From Crocinitomix algicola (GTDB lineage: Bacteria > Bacteroidota > Bacteroidia > Flavobacteriales_D > Crocinitomicaceae): DNA of 64,000 nt. The notes below the pieces were generated by a model. It saw nothing but the letters and a program-made list of their open reading frames with translations, had not been told where the DNA came from and searched no databases. Within the stretch, counting starts at the first letter, position 1, and every line of letters begins with the position of its first letter. Positions 17,538-25,375 of the stretch are shown here, piece by piece. Made by a program: the position numbers and the translations under genes. The stretch lies in assembly GCF_001661595.2 (NCBI RefSeq), contig NZ_LYPF02000004.1, forward strand, positions 186,001 through 250,000. Direction: 5' to 3'.

Positions 17538-18491
17538 CTATTTATAAATGTCTTTTCGAAAAGTTTCTGTTTCGTCCTCTTCCATCATTTTAATATAATT
17601 GATATAGCGGCTGGGTGCTAATTCATCATCCAAAAATGCTTGTTTCACGGCGCATTTTGGTTCATTCATATGCTGGCAATTATTGAATTTACAATCTACT
17701 AGCAATTCTCTCATTTCCGGAAAATAATGGGATAATTCGGTTTTGTCAAAATCGATAAGTCCAAACGCTCTAATTCCTGGGGTGTCGATTATAAAGCCGC
17801 CTGACTGCAATTCAAACATTTCAGCGAAAGTCGTGGTGTGTAATCCAGAAGCATGGCTTTTAGAAATGGCTCCTGTTTTCAAATCTAAATTTTGGTCAAG
17901 ACTATTTACCAAAGTAGATTTTCCAACACCACTATGTCCACCAAACATGACTTTTTTTCCTTTGATTTCTTCTTTTAGAAATGAAACCGATTCGGGTCGT
18001 TTAGCTGAAATTGTCTGACAGGAGTATCCCGCTTTTTCGTATATAATTTTTAGTTCTTCGAGTTCCTGAAGTTCCGTTTCTCCGTATAAATCAATTTTGT
18101 TAAATAGAATGGTGACAGGAATATGATAGGCCTCGGCAGTAACAATAAAACGATCGATAAAACCGGTTTGAGTTTGTGGGGCTACTAGCGTCACAATTAA
18201 ATAAACTTTGTCAATATTTGCTGCAAGAATATGGGACCTTTTGCTGAGGTTGATTGATTTTCGGATGATGTAATTTTTGCGAGGTAAGATTTTTTTGATC
18301 ACCCCGTTTCGATTTTCATTTTCTTCTTCCTCTATCTCAAATTTCACTTCATCTCCCACTGCGATGGGATTGGTTGATTTTATATCATCCATACGCAATC
18401 TTCCGCGTATTCTGCAATTCCACTCAAGTTGCTCTTGATCGATTACTTTATACCAACTTCCGGTAGATTTTATAACAGTGCCTTGTTTCAA
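17538..18491 (-). CDS. rsgA: Ribosome small subunit-dependent GTPase A
   Basis: Circularly permuted GTPase that checks late 30S subunit maturation. The 317-residue protein has the N-terminal OB fold (about 1-75), then G4 (FNKIDLY, about residues 135-141) before G1 (GGHSGVGKSTLV, about 180-191), with switch motif G3 as DTPGIRAFGL (about 226), which is the diagnostic permuted order. The C-terminal zinc knuckle C-x4-C-x-H-x5-C is intact (CKFNNCQHMNEPKC). The ATG at 18491 gives the normal N terminus. It is first in an operon with dtd and a GT9 gene and is divergent from the GT2 gene. Confidence 0.96.
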   Translation of the reverse strand: MKQGTVIKSTGSWYKVIDQEQLEWNCRIRGRLRMDDIKSTNPIAVGDEVKFEIEEEENENRNGVIKKILPRKNYIIRKSINLSKRSHILAANIDKVYLIVTLVAPQTQTGFIDRFIVTAEAYHIPVTILFNKIDLYGETELQELEELKIIYEKAGYSCQTISAKRPESVSFLKEEIKGKKVMFGGHSGVGKSTLVNSLDQNLDLKTGAISKSHASGLHTTTFAEMFELQSGGFIIDTPGIRAFGLIDFDKTELSHYFPEMRELLVDCKFNNCQHMNEPKCAVKQAFLDDELAPSRYINYIKMMEEDETETFRKDIYK

Positions 18492-18545
18492 TTTATGCGT
18501 TTTGCAGTAAAATTAGACAATAATTTGACTTTTTCAGGCATATAA

Positions 18546-18575
18546 TTGAGGATTAGCCGAATTCAATTATCTTTG
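18546..18575 (+). promoter_or_regulatory. Promoter of the GT2 gene, leaderless
   Basis: TTG at 18546-18548, a 19-nt spacer, and TATCTTTG at 18568-18575 match the Bacteroidota -33/-7 arrangement. The ATG is at 18581, only 5 nt after the -7 element, so transcription should begin at or next to the start codon. Confidence 0.65.
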
Positions 18576-18580
18576 GTCTC

Positions 18581-19309
18581 ATGCAAAAATTATCCATACT
18601 CATTCCTGTTTATAATGAGGATCAAACAATTGGTGAAGTAATTTCGGTAATTGATCAACTTCAAATTCTGAACGGAATAAGTAAAGAGGTAATTATAATT
18701 GATGATTGTTCTACCGATAATTCGAATAAAGAAATTCAAAAGGCGCTGAATGCCATTCAAAATAAAGATTTCTTTTTAATCAAGCATACAAAGAATACAG
18801 GTAAAGGAGGAGCAATTCATACTGGGATAAAAAAAGCTACTGGGGAGTACATAATTATTCAAGATGCGGATTTAGAATTAGATCCAAATGAAATAAATAC
18901 ACTACTTGATCAAGTTGTCAATAATGGAGCAGATGTTGTTTATGGATCAAGATTTTTAGGTCAAACAACTAAAGGAGGTTCGTTTTTAAGCAATTTAGCG
19001 AATAGCTTTTTAACCCGATTATCAAACTTGGTTTTTGGTATAAGAATAACAGATATGGAAACCTGTTATAAGCTTGTTCCTGCTGCCGAGTTTAAGCAAT
19101 TAAATTTAGTAGAAAAGCGTTTTGGATTTGAGCCTGAAATCACGGCTAAATTGGCAAAAAACAAGGAGTTAGTCTGGAAAGAAGTGCCGATAACCTACAA
19201 TGCTCGTACCGAAGAGCAAGGAAAGAAAATTGGTTGGAAAGATGGATTTCGGGCAATTTGGTGTATTCTGAAATACGGTTTGGGTAGTTCTCGATACGTT
19301 GACCGTTAA
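18581..19309 (+). CDS. Glycosyltransferase family 2 (dolichyl/undecaprenyl-phosphate sugar transferase-like)
   Basis: A 242-residue GT-A enzyme. It opens with KLSILIPVYNEDQTIGEV, has the first Asp-rich strand IIIDDCSTDNS, the catalytic metal-binding DAD motif in YIIIQDADLELDP (about residue 99), and the downstream GSRFLG and RITDMETCYKLV segments typical of the DPM1/DPG_synthase group. That group moves a sugar from a nucleotide donor to a polyprenyl phosphate. There is no C-terminal membrane domain here. The sugar is not predictable. It is expressed from a leaderless-type promoter and followed after 68 nt by dCMP deaminase with its own -7 element. Confidence 0.85.
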   Translation: MQKLSILIPVYNEDQTIGEVISVIDQLQILNGISKEVIIIDDCSTDNSNKEIQKALNAIQNKDFFLIKHTKNTGKGGAIHTGIKKATGEYIIIQDADLELDPNEINTLLDQVVNNGADVVYGSRFLGQTTKGGSFLSNLANSFLTRLSNLVFGIRITDMETCYKLVPAAEFKQLNLVEKRFGFEPEITAKLAKNKELVWKEVPITYNARTEEQGKKIGWKDGFRAIWCILKYGLGSSRYVDR

Positions 19310-19348
19310 AAATTAACCTTTTTTAGCATCTTCAAGGGATTACATTCG

Positions 19349-19356
19349 TACATTTG
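19349..19356 (+). promoter_or_regulatory. -7 element for the dCMP deaminase gene
   Basis: TACATTTG matches TAnnTTTG. The TTG at 19354 inside it is in frame with the gene but is promoter, not start codon; the GTG at 19378 lies 21 nt downstream. Confidence 0.5.
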
Positions 19357-19377
19357 TTCGTTACAATCTTAATCATT

Positions 19378-19794
19378 GTGGACAAAAAGCAAGCTAAATA
19401 CGATAGAGCTTATTTAAGTATGGCAACAGAGTGGGCTAAATTATCTCACTGTAAACGCAAACAAGTAGGGGCTTTAATTGTTAAGAATAAGACAATAATT
19501 TCGGACGGATACAATGGAACGCCATCTGGTTTCACCAATTCGTGTGAAGATGAAAATGGAGAAACACACTGGTATGTGTTACATGCAGAGGCGAATGCAA
19601 TACTAAAGGTTGCAAAATCGACCCAAAATGCTGAAGGGGCAACGTTGTATATTACACTTTCTCCGTGTAAAGAGTGCAGTAAATTAATCATTCAAGCAGG
19701 AATAAAACGAGTAGTATATTTGAGTCAATACAAAGATAGCTCTGGTATTGACTTTTTAAATAAATTCGGTATTGAAACCGTTCATTTCAAATGA
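19378..19794 (+). CDS. dCMP deaminase (ComEB-like)
   Basis: Zinc-dependent deamination of dCMP to dUMP for dTMP supply. The 138-residue protein shows KYDRAYLSMATEWAKLSHCKR-type N terminus, the substrate loop SDGYNGTPSGF, the zinc and proton-shuttle motif HAEANA (about residue 74), and the second zinc motif SPCKECSK (about residue 101). Start choice: the GTG at 19378 gives MDKKQAKYDRAY, matching relatives, whereas a longer form from the TTG at 19354 would begin inside the promoter. Its stop overlaps the ATG of the next gene by 4 nt (ATGA), so the protease gene is translationally coupled. Confidence 0.92.
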   Translation: MDKKQAKYDRAYLSMATEWAKLSHCKRKQVGALIVKNKTIISDGYNGTPSGFTNSCEDENGETHWYVLHAEANAILKVAKSTQNAEGATLYITLSPCKECSKLIIQAGIKRVVYLSQYKDSSGIDFLNKFGIETVHFK

Positions 19795-21419
19795 GTATAA
19801 TGGAAGAAAATAGATTCGAGATAGAGCAACAAAAAAAGGGAGTTAGTTATGTTTATTTAATTCCAATTTTAATGGGTGTAACTTTGGCATTGGGGGTTTG
19901 GTTAGGCACAATGTTTATTCCTGCGGGACAAGGACCTCAAAATTATGTAAAGGAAAATTCAACGAAGTTTAATACAATCCTCCAAATGATTGAGGATCGT
20001 TATGTGGATACGGTAGACCATGACCTTTTAATTGAAAGTTCGATTGAGGGCATGATTAAAAAATTAGATCCACATAGCAACTATATTCCAGCTTCAGATT
20101 TAGGCGATGTTAATGAACAACTAGACGGCAAATTTGGTGGAGTAGGGATTCGATTTATTATTCATGACGACACCTTAGTTGCGACGCATATTATCCCGGG
20201 CTCTCCTTCATTAAGAGCCGGTTTAAAACCTGGAGATCGAATAGTGCAAGTGGATGATGAAAAAATTACGGGTGAAGAAGTAACAAATGAAAAGGTGATG
20301 GACCTTTTGAAAGGCAATGCTGGAACTGAGGTAAAAGTAAAGGTTTACCGGAAAGGCGAATTAATCGATTATTCTATCGTCCGGGGCTCTATTAACGTAA
20401 GCAGTATTGACGCTTCTATAATGCTAAGTCCAAAAGTAGGGTTTATAAAATTGAATAGTTTTACTCAACGATCAGGCAATGAATTTATCGCTGCTGCACA
20501 GACCTTGAAATCCCAGGGCATGGAAAAATTAATTTTTGATTTAAGAAACAATGGAGGTGGGTTTTTAAGTGAAGCCACTGAAATTGTCGATCAGTTTTTA
20601 GGTTCGGGAAAATTAATTGTGTACACTCAAGGTCGAAAAGAGAAAAGACAAGATTATTATTCTTCATCACGTGGAATTTTAGAAGATACAGAAGTGGTGA
20701 TTTTAATCAACTCTTTGTCGGCTTCTGCCAGTGAAATTGTGGCGGGGGCTATTCAAGATAATGATAGAGGTTTAATTATGGGACGACGCTCTTTTGGTAA
20801 AGGGTTAGTGCAGGATCAAAAAGAATTTACGGATGGAAGTGCTTTGCGATTGACGATATCACGATATTATACACCTACAGGGCGCTCTATCCAAAAGCCA
20901 TATGGCGAAGGGGTCGATTATGAGAACGATTATTTTGAGCGTTATGAAAATGGTGAATTATTGAATGAAGACTCCATCAAGGTTGATGAGTCATTAAAGT
21001 TTGTTACGGAAGGTGGTCGTGTTGTGTATGGTGGTGGGGGAATTTATCCGGATACATTTGTCCCAAACGATACAGCCGGAGCTTCATATTATTTAACGCA
21101 ATTGTATTATGCTGGTGTATTTAATCACTGGGCAATTAATTATTTGGACCAGTATCGGGATGAATTAAAAGATTTTGACGCTTTCAATAAATCGTTTAAA
21201 GTGTCTAATAGCATGTTTGAAAAATTTATCACTTATGCAGAAAAATTGGGAGTAAAGCGTAATGCATACGATATTGTAACGTCTAGAGAAGTAATTAAGA
21301 ATAGAATGAAGGCAGAAATTGCTCGACATGTTTGGGAAGATAATGGTTATTATTCTGTTTATCTTGAACATGATTTAGATGTAATTAAGGCACTGAGTCA
21401 TTTTAATTCCGAAAGTTAA
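19791..21419 (+). CDS. ctpA: S41 family C-terminal processing peptidase
   Basis: Periplasmic serine protease, 542 residues. There is one N-terminal membrane anchor/signal (about residues 20-42, VYLIPILMGVTLALGV), the tail-specific-protease helix SIEGMIKKLDPHSNYIP, a PDZ domain (about 105-190; GVGIRFI, AGLKPGDRIVQVDD) and the catalytic domain (about 200-390) with the Ser in SASASEIVAG and the general-base Lys in FGKGLVQDQ. The C-terminal 120 residues are extra and helical. These proteases trim or degrade envelope proteins. The ATG at 19791 overlaps the dCMP deaminase stop; the ATG at 19800 is an alternative. Confidence 0.92.
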   Translation: MSIMEENRFEIEQQKKGVSYVYLIPILMGVTLALGVWLGTMFIPAGQGPQNYVKENSTKFNTILQMIEDRYVDTVDHDLLIESSIEGMIKKLDPHSNYIPASDLGDVNEQLDGKFGGVGIRFIIHDDTLVATHIIPGSPSLRAGLKPGDRIVQVDDEKITGEEVTNEKVMDLLKGNAGTEVKVKVYRKGELIDYSIVRGSINVSSIDASIMLSPKVGFIKLNSFTQRSGNEFIAAAQTLKSQGMEKLIFDLRNNGGGFLSEATEIVDQFLGSGKLIVYTQGRKEKRQDYYSSSRGILEDTEVVILINSLSASASEIVAGAIQDNDRGLIMGRRSFGKGLVQDQKEFTDGSALRLTISRYYTPTGRSIQKPYGEGVDYENDYFERYENGELLNEDSIKVDESLKFVTEGGRVVYGGGGIYPDTFVPNDTAGASYYLTQLYYAGVFNHWAINYLDQYRDELKDFDAFNKSFKVSNSMFEKFITYAEKLGVKRNAYDIVTSREVIKNRMKAEIARHVWEDNGYYSVYLEHDLDVIKALSHFNSES

Positions 21420-21421
21420 CC

Positions 21422-21441
21422 AGCAGTTCTTTTAAACTGCT
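21422..21441 (+). terminator. Small hairpin between the S41 protease and ArsM-like genes
   Basis: AGCAGTT at 21422-21428 pairs with AACTGCT at 21435-21441 around a 6-nt loop, followed by AAAATTT. It is only 12 nt before the next ATG; it could be a weak terminator or attenuator. Confidence 0.35.
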
Positions 21442-21453
21442 AAAATTTAAGTG

Positions 21454-22509
21454 ATGGATTCAATACATAATGCAGTTAAAGAATATTACGGTAATACTTT
21501 AAATCAGTCGGAAGACTTAAAAACGAATGCTTGCTGTACCTTAAGTCCACCACCGAAACATATCCAAGAGGCATTGTCTTTGGTACATGATGAGGTACAA
21601 TCAAAGTATTATGGCTGCGGACTTACTATTCCATCAGAGGTAAAAGGACTAAGAATACTGGATTTAGGGTCAGGTAGTGGTCGTGATTGTTATATCGCGA
21701 GTAAATTAGTTGGAAAAGATGGTCGCGTGGTTGGTGTTGATATGACAGACGAACAATTAGAAGTAGCAAATCGTCATATTGATTATCATACCGAAAAGTT
21801 TGGTTTTGAAAACCCCAATGTAGAGTTTATAAAAGGGAATATAGAAGCCTTGGATGAATTGCATTTAGCGCCAAATAGTTTTGATTTAATCATCTCAAAT
21901 TGTGTAATTAATTTGGCTACAAATAAAGAAAAGGTTTTGTTGGATGTATATCGACTATTGAAACCAGGAGGTGAGATGTATTTTTCTGATGTGTACAGTG
22001 ATAGAAGAGTTCCATTAACGCTTCAAAAAGATGAAGTTTTATGGGGTGAATGCTTGAGCGGTGCGATGTATTGGAATGATTTTTTAAATGCAGCAAAACG
22101 AGCTGGGTTTACTGATCCTCGGGCAGTTGAAAATAAACCAATATCAGTCGAAAATCCGGAACTTGAGGACAAATTAGGTGATATCGCATTTTTCTCGGTT
22201 ACTTATCGACTTTTTAAATTGGACGGGTTAGAGTCTGACTGTGAAGATTATGGACAAGCTGTGACGTATAAAGGAACAATTTCTGAAGAAAAAAATGGTT
22301 TTATTTTAGATGACCATCATTATTTCCCTACAGGAAAAGTAATGACAGTTTGCGGGAATACTTATCGTATGTTAAATGAAACACGATTTAAAGGACATTT
22401 TGATTTTTACGGTACTTGGGATACTCATTATGGTATTTTTGAAGGCTGTGGGGGAGCTATGCCTTTTAACACTGTAGAAAAGAATGAGGATGTAGGGTCG
22501 TGTTGTTAA
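21454..22509 (+). CDS. ArsM-like arsenite S-adenosylmethyltransferase
   Basis: A class I SAM methyltransferase of 351 residues. Motif I is ILDLGSGSGRD (68-78) with the acidic strand-2 end VVGVDMT. The cysteines that bind As(III) in ArsM enzymes have clear counterparts: C55 in YYGCG, C150 in SNCVINL and C200 in GECLSGAMYW; an N-terminal pair (C27, C28, NACCTLS) and a C-terminal pair (C350, C351) are also present. The C-terminal 110 residues resemble the ArsM tail. It would methylate arsenite to less retained or volatile species. No arsR or arsenic pump is adjacent, so the substrate is inferred from residues alone. ATG 21454 is preferred over the GTG at 21451. A strong terminator follows. Confidence 0.78.
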   Translation: MDSIHNAVKEYYGNTLNQSEDLKTNACCTLSPPPKHIQEALSLVHDEVQSKYYGCGLTIPSEVKGLRILDLGSGSGRDCYIASKLVGKDGRVVGVDMTDEQLEVANRHIDYHTEKFGFENPNVEFIKGNIEALDELHLAPNSFDLIISNCVINLATNKEKVLLDVYRLLKPGGEMYFSDVYSDRRVPLTLQKDEVLWGECLSGAMYWNDFLNAAKRAGFTDPRAVENKPISVENPELEDKLGDIAFFSVTYRLFKLDGLESDCEDYGQAVTYKGTISEEKNGFILDDHHYFPTGKVMTVCGNTYRMLNETRFKGHFDFYGTWDTHYGIFEGCGGAMPFNTVEKNEDVGSCC

Positions 22510-22526
22510 ATGAATGTTTAGAAAAG

Positions 22527-22564
22527 AAAAGCCCCAAATCTCAATTGAGTTTGGGGCTTTTTTA
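22527..22564. terminator. Bidirectional terminator between convergent arsM-like and Na/Pi genes
   Basis: Arms 22527-22538 and 22550-22561 pair through a GC-rich GCCCC/GGGGC core, with the inner CTCAATTGAG palindrome extending the stem past one bulged T, A run before and T run after. It works as a terminator on both strands. Confidence 0.9.
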
Positions 22565-22579
22565 GCGTTTTATTTCTTG

Positions 22580-25015
22580 TTAAATCTTACCAATTATGGC
22601 TTCTGATACGTTAATAATATGATCACCAACTTTTTCACATGAAGAGAAAAGGTTATTAAAAATCATTCCACTTTCCATATTAAATTCAGAATTCCCGAGA
22701 TTTTCAAGATGCTCACCTCTCATTTTATCTCTCTTTTTATTGATCGCAATCTCTGCAGCATTTGCTTTATCAATAGAAACGACTGACCAATCTGAATTTA
22801 AATTCTCAATCATTATTTCAAATGCTTTGTCTACTAATTCAAACATTTCAACAAGGCTTTCTCTTTGTTTAGGCACGAACCAAATCTTGTGTTCATCTTT
22901 ACGTTCAATCGTTTTTGACATTTGATAATAAATGTCTCCAATTCGCTCCAAATCATTTACAATACTATTCATTGATCTAACCCGTTCTGCTGTCTCTTCT
23001 GACATTTCACCTTCAGAAACCTTTGCCAAATAAGTTGCGACTTCTATTTCTACACGGTCAGTTATTACCTCATATTTGGCAATTTTCTCATGCAGTTTAG
23101 TTTTCGTTTTTTTGTTTTGCTCGTGCAATAAAGATTGTGTAAACCTGGACATTCTACTTGTAATCTCACCAAATTTAGCCACTTCCTTTTTCGCTTCGTA
23201 AATTGATAAATCTGGCGTACCCATAATTCCTGACCCAATATAATCTAAATGGAATTCTTCATCTGCAGCACCTTTAGATTTAACTGTTTGTTCTGCCATT
23301 CTCACCAACCAAGGAACAAAAGGTAATAAGATAACCACGTTCAGTAAATTAAAAGTCGTGTGAAAAACGGCTAAACCAACGTTTGCAGCATCGGCGTTTG
23401 TGTAAGGATCACCATCAATAAATAATAAGGCTAATCCTTGAAGAATTATAGGGAATAATAAAATTGCCCAAGTCACCCCAATTAAGTTAAATAAAGAGTG
23501 GATTCTTGCTGATCGTTTTGCATGTACATTCCCAATTAATGAAGCAATCTCGGCGGTAATAGTCGTACCGATATTTTCACCTAAAATCATTGCAGATGCA
23601 ACTTCAAATGGAATTACTCCTCCCGCTACTAATGTCATTGTTAGTGCCATAGCTGCGGACGAAGATTGTATAATCACAGTTACCAAAGCACCTAAACCTA
23701 CAAACATGATAGGACCATACCAAACATCTCTAAAGTCTATGAAAAATTGAACAATCGGATGCTCTGGTCCTAAGTCAGGCACAGAATCTTTTAAGTAACC
23801 AAGTCCCATAAAAAGTAAAGAAAATCCTATGATTACACTTGACCATGTTTTAGCTTTTCCTTTAGTAAAAAACATTAACGGTGCACCAAATGCAATAAAG
23901 ATTAAGGCATAACTACCTATACTCACCTTAAACCCGAAAAGTAAAATCAACCAAGCAGTAATTGTCGTTCCAATATTGGCCCCCATCATTACTCCTGCCG
24001 ATTGTCTCAAGGTTAATAAACCGGCGTTTACAAAACTAACTGTCATTACCGTAGTTACTGATGAAGACTGAACAATTGAAGTAATACCGAACCCCGTAAA
24101 AACACCTTTAATTCGGTTGGATGTAATTGAACCTAACATATTTCGTAAACGAGATCCTGCAGCTTTTTGAAGTCCTTCACTCATTATTTTCATACCAAAT
24201 ATGAACATTCCTAGCGATCCAATCAAAATCAATAGTTTAAATACACCCCATGCACGTTCGGTTTCAAATTTGCCCGATTTAGACCAGTAGGTTTTATCAT
24301 CCAATACTAATCCAACTTTAAATACATAATTTTCCCCGCCAGGAATATCCTCTATTTTCTCTTTAATCTGATTTGCAGGAATGTTCTCAATGTACTCCCA
24401 AGGTGATTTATCGCTGTATTTTTCGTTTTGTTTTGCTCCAATTTTCGTGTTGTATTTAATCACGAATGTTGCGTTTGGATAAACGGAGATTATTTGGTTC
24501 ATTTTATCTAACTCTATTCCCCAGCTTATTTCGCCGGCTTCTACCTTGCCTTTTCCATTTCTATTTTTGAAAATTGTAGCACTAATTGAATTGATAGGAA
24601 TAATACGTTCGTCATAGACTATGCTTGATTCAGAGTTACCAGAACCAACCATAAGTTCAAAAAGTATATTCTCTTCAACGTTAGGAATAGTGATTGACGA
24701 GCTATCGGTATATGCAGCTTTCACTTCTTTCCATTGGTTACCATCTATGGGCTTATACTTAAATCCAATAAAATTCGCTTTTGATTTTAGTTGATCCCAA
24801 GCAAGTGTAAGGTCACCTTCTTTGAGTTCCTTTAATGTTTTTTTATGCGTATAGTTTTTAAAACTAAAGGAAAGGTTTTCAAGGTCCACTTGTACAACTA
24901 CTTCAGGAATAATAATAGCTGTATCAATATCCTCTTCTGATACATTTGGTGTCGAGCTTAAGCTAATGTTAATAGCCAAGAACATTAGGCTTAAAAGCAA
25001 TACAATTCTTTTCAT
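22580..25015 (-). CDS. Na/Pi symporter-PhoU fusion with a large N-terminal extracytoplasmic domain
   Basis: An 811-residue protein. Signal peptide (about 1-20), then about 235 residues of beta-rich extracytoplasmic sequence with Tyr/Trp/Gly spacing suggesting fibronectin-like modules, then a Na/Pi cotransporter core (about 260-565) with two inverted repeats marked by TSIVQSSSVTTV...GANIGTTITA and TVIIQSSSAAMAL...GENIGTTITA, then a C-terminal PhoU-like helical domain (about 590-805). The core imports phosphate with sodium; PhoU domains moderate phosphate transport. The N-terminal domain is not part of the usual NptA/PhoU layout. The gene is divergent from a phosphate-porin-like gene, and its promoter carries a perfect two-unit TTAACA repeat 42 bp from the -7 element. 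Confidence 0.88.
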   Translation of the reverse strand: MKRIVLLLSLMFLAINISLSSTPNVSEEDIDTAIIIPEVVVQVDLENLSFSFKNYTHKKTLKELKEGDLTLAWDQLKSKANFIGFKYKPIDGNQWKEVKAAYTDSSSITIPNVEENILFELMVGSGNSESSIVYDERIIPINSISATIFKNRNGKGKVEAGEISWGIELDKMNQIISVYPNATFVIKYNTKIGAKQNEKYSDKSPWEYIENIPANQIKEKIEDIPGGENYVFKVGLVLDDKTYWSKSGKFETERAWGVFKLLILIGSLGMFIFGMKIMSEGLQKAAGSRLRNMLGSITSNRIKGVFTGFGITSIVQSSSVTTVMTVSFVNAGLLTLRQSAGVMMGANIGTTITAWLILLFGFKVSIGSYALIFIAFGAPLMFFTKGKAKTWSSVIIGFSLLFMGLGYLKDSVPDLGPEHPIVQFFIDFRDVWYGPIMFVGLGALVTVIIQSSSAAMALTMTLVAGGVIPFEVASAMILGENIGTTITAEIASLIGNVHAKRSARIHSLFNLIGVTWAILLFPIILQGLALLFIDGDPYTNADAANVGLAVFHTTFNLLNVVILLPFVPWLVRMAEQTVKSKGAADEEFHLDYIGSGIMGTPDLSIYEAKKEVAKFGEITSRMSRFTQSLLHEQNKKTKTKLHEKIAKYEVITDRVEIEVATYLAKVSEGEMSEETAERVRSMNSIVNDLERIGDIYYQMSKTIERKDEHKIWFVPKQRESLVEMFELVDKAFEIMIENLNSDWSVVSIDKANAAEIAINKKRDKMRGEHLENLGNSEFNMESGMIFNNLFSSCEKVGDHIINVSEAIIGKI

Positions 25016-25048
25016 TCGAATGGTATATTTTATTAGTTAAAATTTGCG

Positions 25049-25056
25049 CAAAAATA
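25049..25056 (-). promoter_or_regulatory. -7 element for the Na/Pi-PhoU gene
   Basis: Minus strand TATTTTTG, an exact match. No -33 TTG is at the right spacing, as expected for an activator-dependent promoter. Confidence 0.5.
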
Positions 25057-25087
25057 GGTCAAAGCCGAGGTGAACCATTTTTTTTAA

Positions 25088-25104
25088 TGTTAAGCTTATG
25101 TTAA
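25088..25104 (-). promoter_or_regulatory. Candidate Pho box, Na/Pi-PhoU promoter
   Basis: On the minus strand two TTAACA units are separated by exactly 5 nt (11-bp period). This equals the TTAACA direct-repeat pattern known for Bacillus PhoP boxes. The G before the second unit's TTAACA-equivalent lies 42 bp upstream of the TTTG of the -7 element, the same distance as at 27424-27440 and 35412-35450. Confidence 0.55.
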
Positions 25105-25222
25105 CAAAGGGTCTTGTTAATTATATGTCAGGTTCAATTTATTTTAAATCTCAAAACACTTAAAACGCATTAAAACAAGCTGTTAAAACGTGTTTTTAAG
25201 TCGTTTTTTCTTCTATTCTATG

Positions 25223-25250
25223 TTAATATAAGGTTAAGATTAGGTTGTGT
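25223..25250 (+). promoter_or_regulatory. Candidate Pho box, phosphate-porin promoter
   Basis: Three units at 25223 (TTAATA), 25234 (TTAAGA) and 25245 (TTGTGT), each 11 bp apart and each preceded by G. The -7-like element CAACTTTG (25277-25284, one mismatch) follows. Confidence 0.5.
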
Positions 25251-25375
25251 ATGTAAAAAATATGTTAATAATAACGCAACTTTGCATCAAAATAATCAAG
25301 AGCTAATTCGTGTTAACTCTTTAGTTAACAGATGTCTGGATTAGTTTACAATAAATTAACTTAAGCCTTTTCGTA

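Larger units (their letters stand above)
25016..25375. promoter_or_regulatory. Divergent control region of the phosphate genes
   Basis: A 360-base AT-rich spacer without genes. It holds a minus-strand -7 element (25049-25056) with a TTAACA-N5-TTAACA repeat upstream (25088-25104), and a plus-strand repeat block (25223-25250) with a near-consensus -7 (25277-25284). Additional GTTAA words at 25116 and in 25313-25328 are not in an 11-bp register. Confidence 0.6.

Noticed and set aside
25089-25120. Plus-strand GTTAA words as a Pho box for the porin
   Set aside because: They lie about 160 bp from the porin -7 element; the same bases read better as the minus-strand TTAACA pair for the Na/Pi gene.
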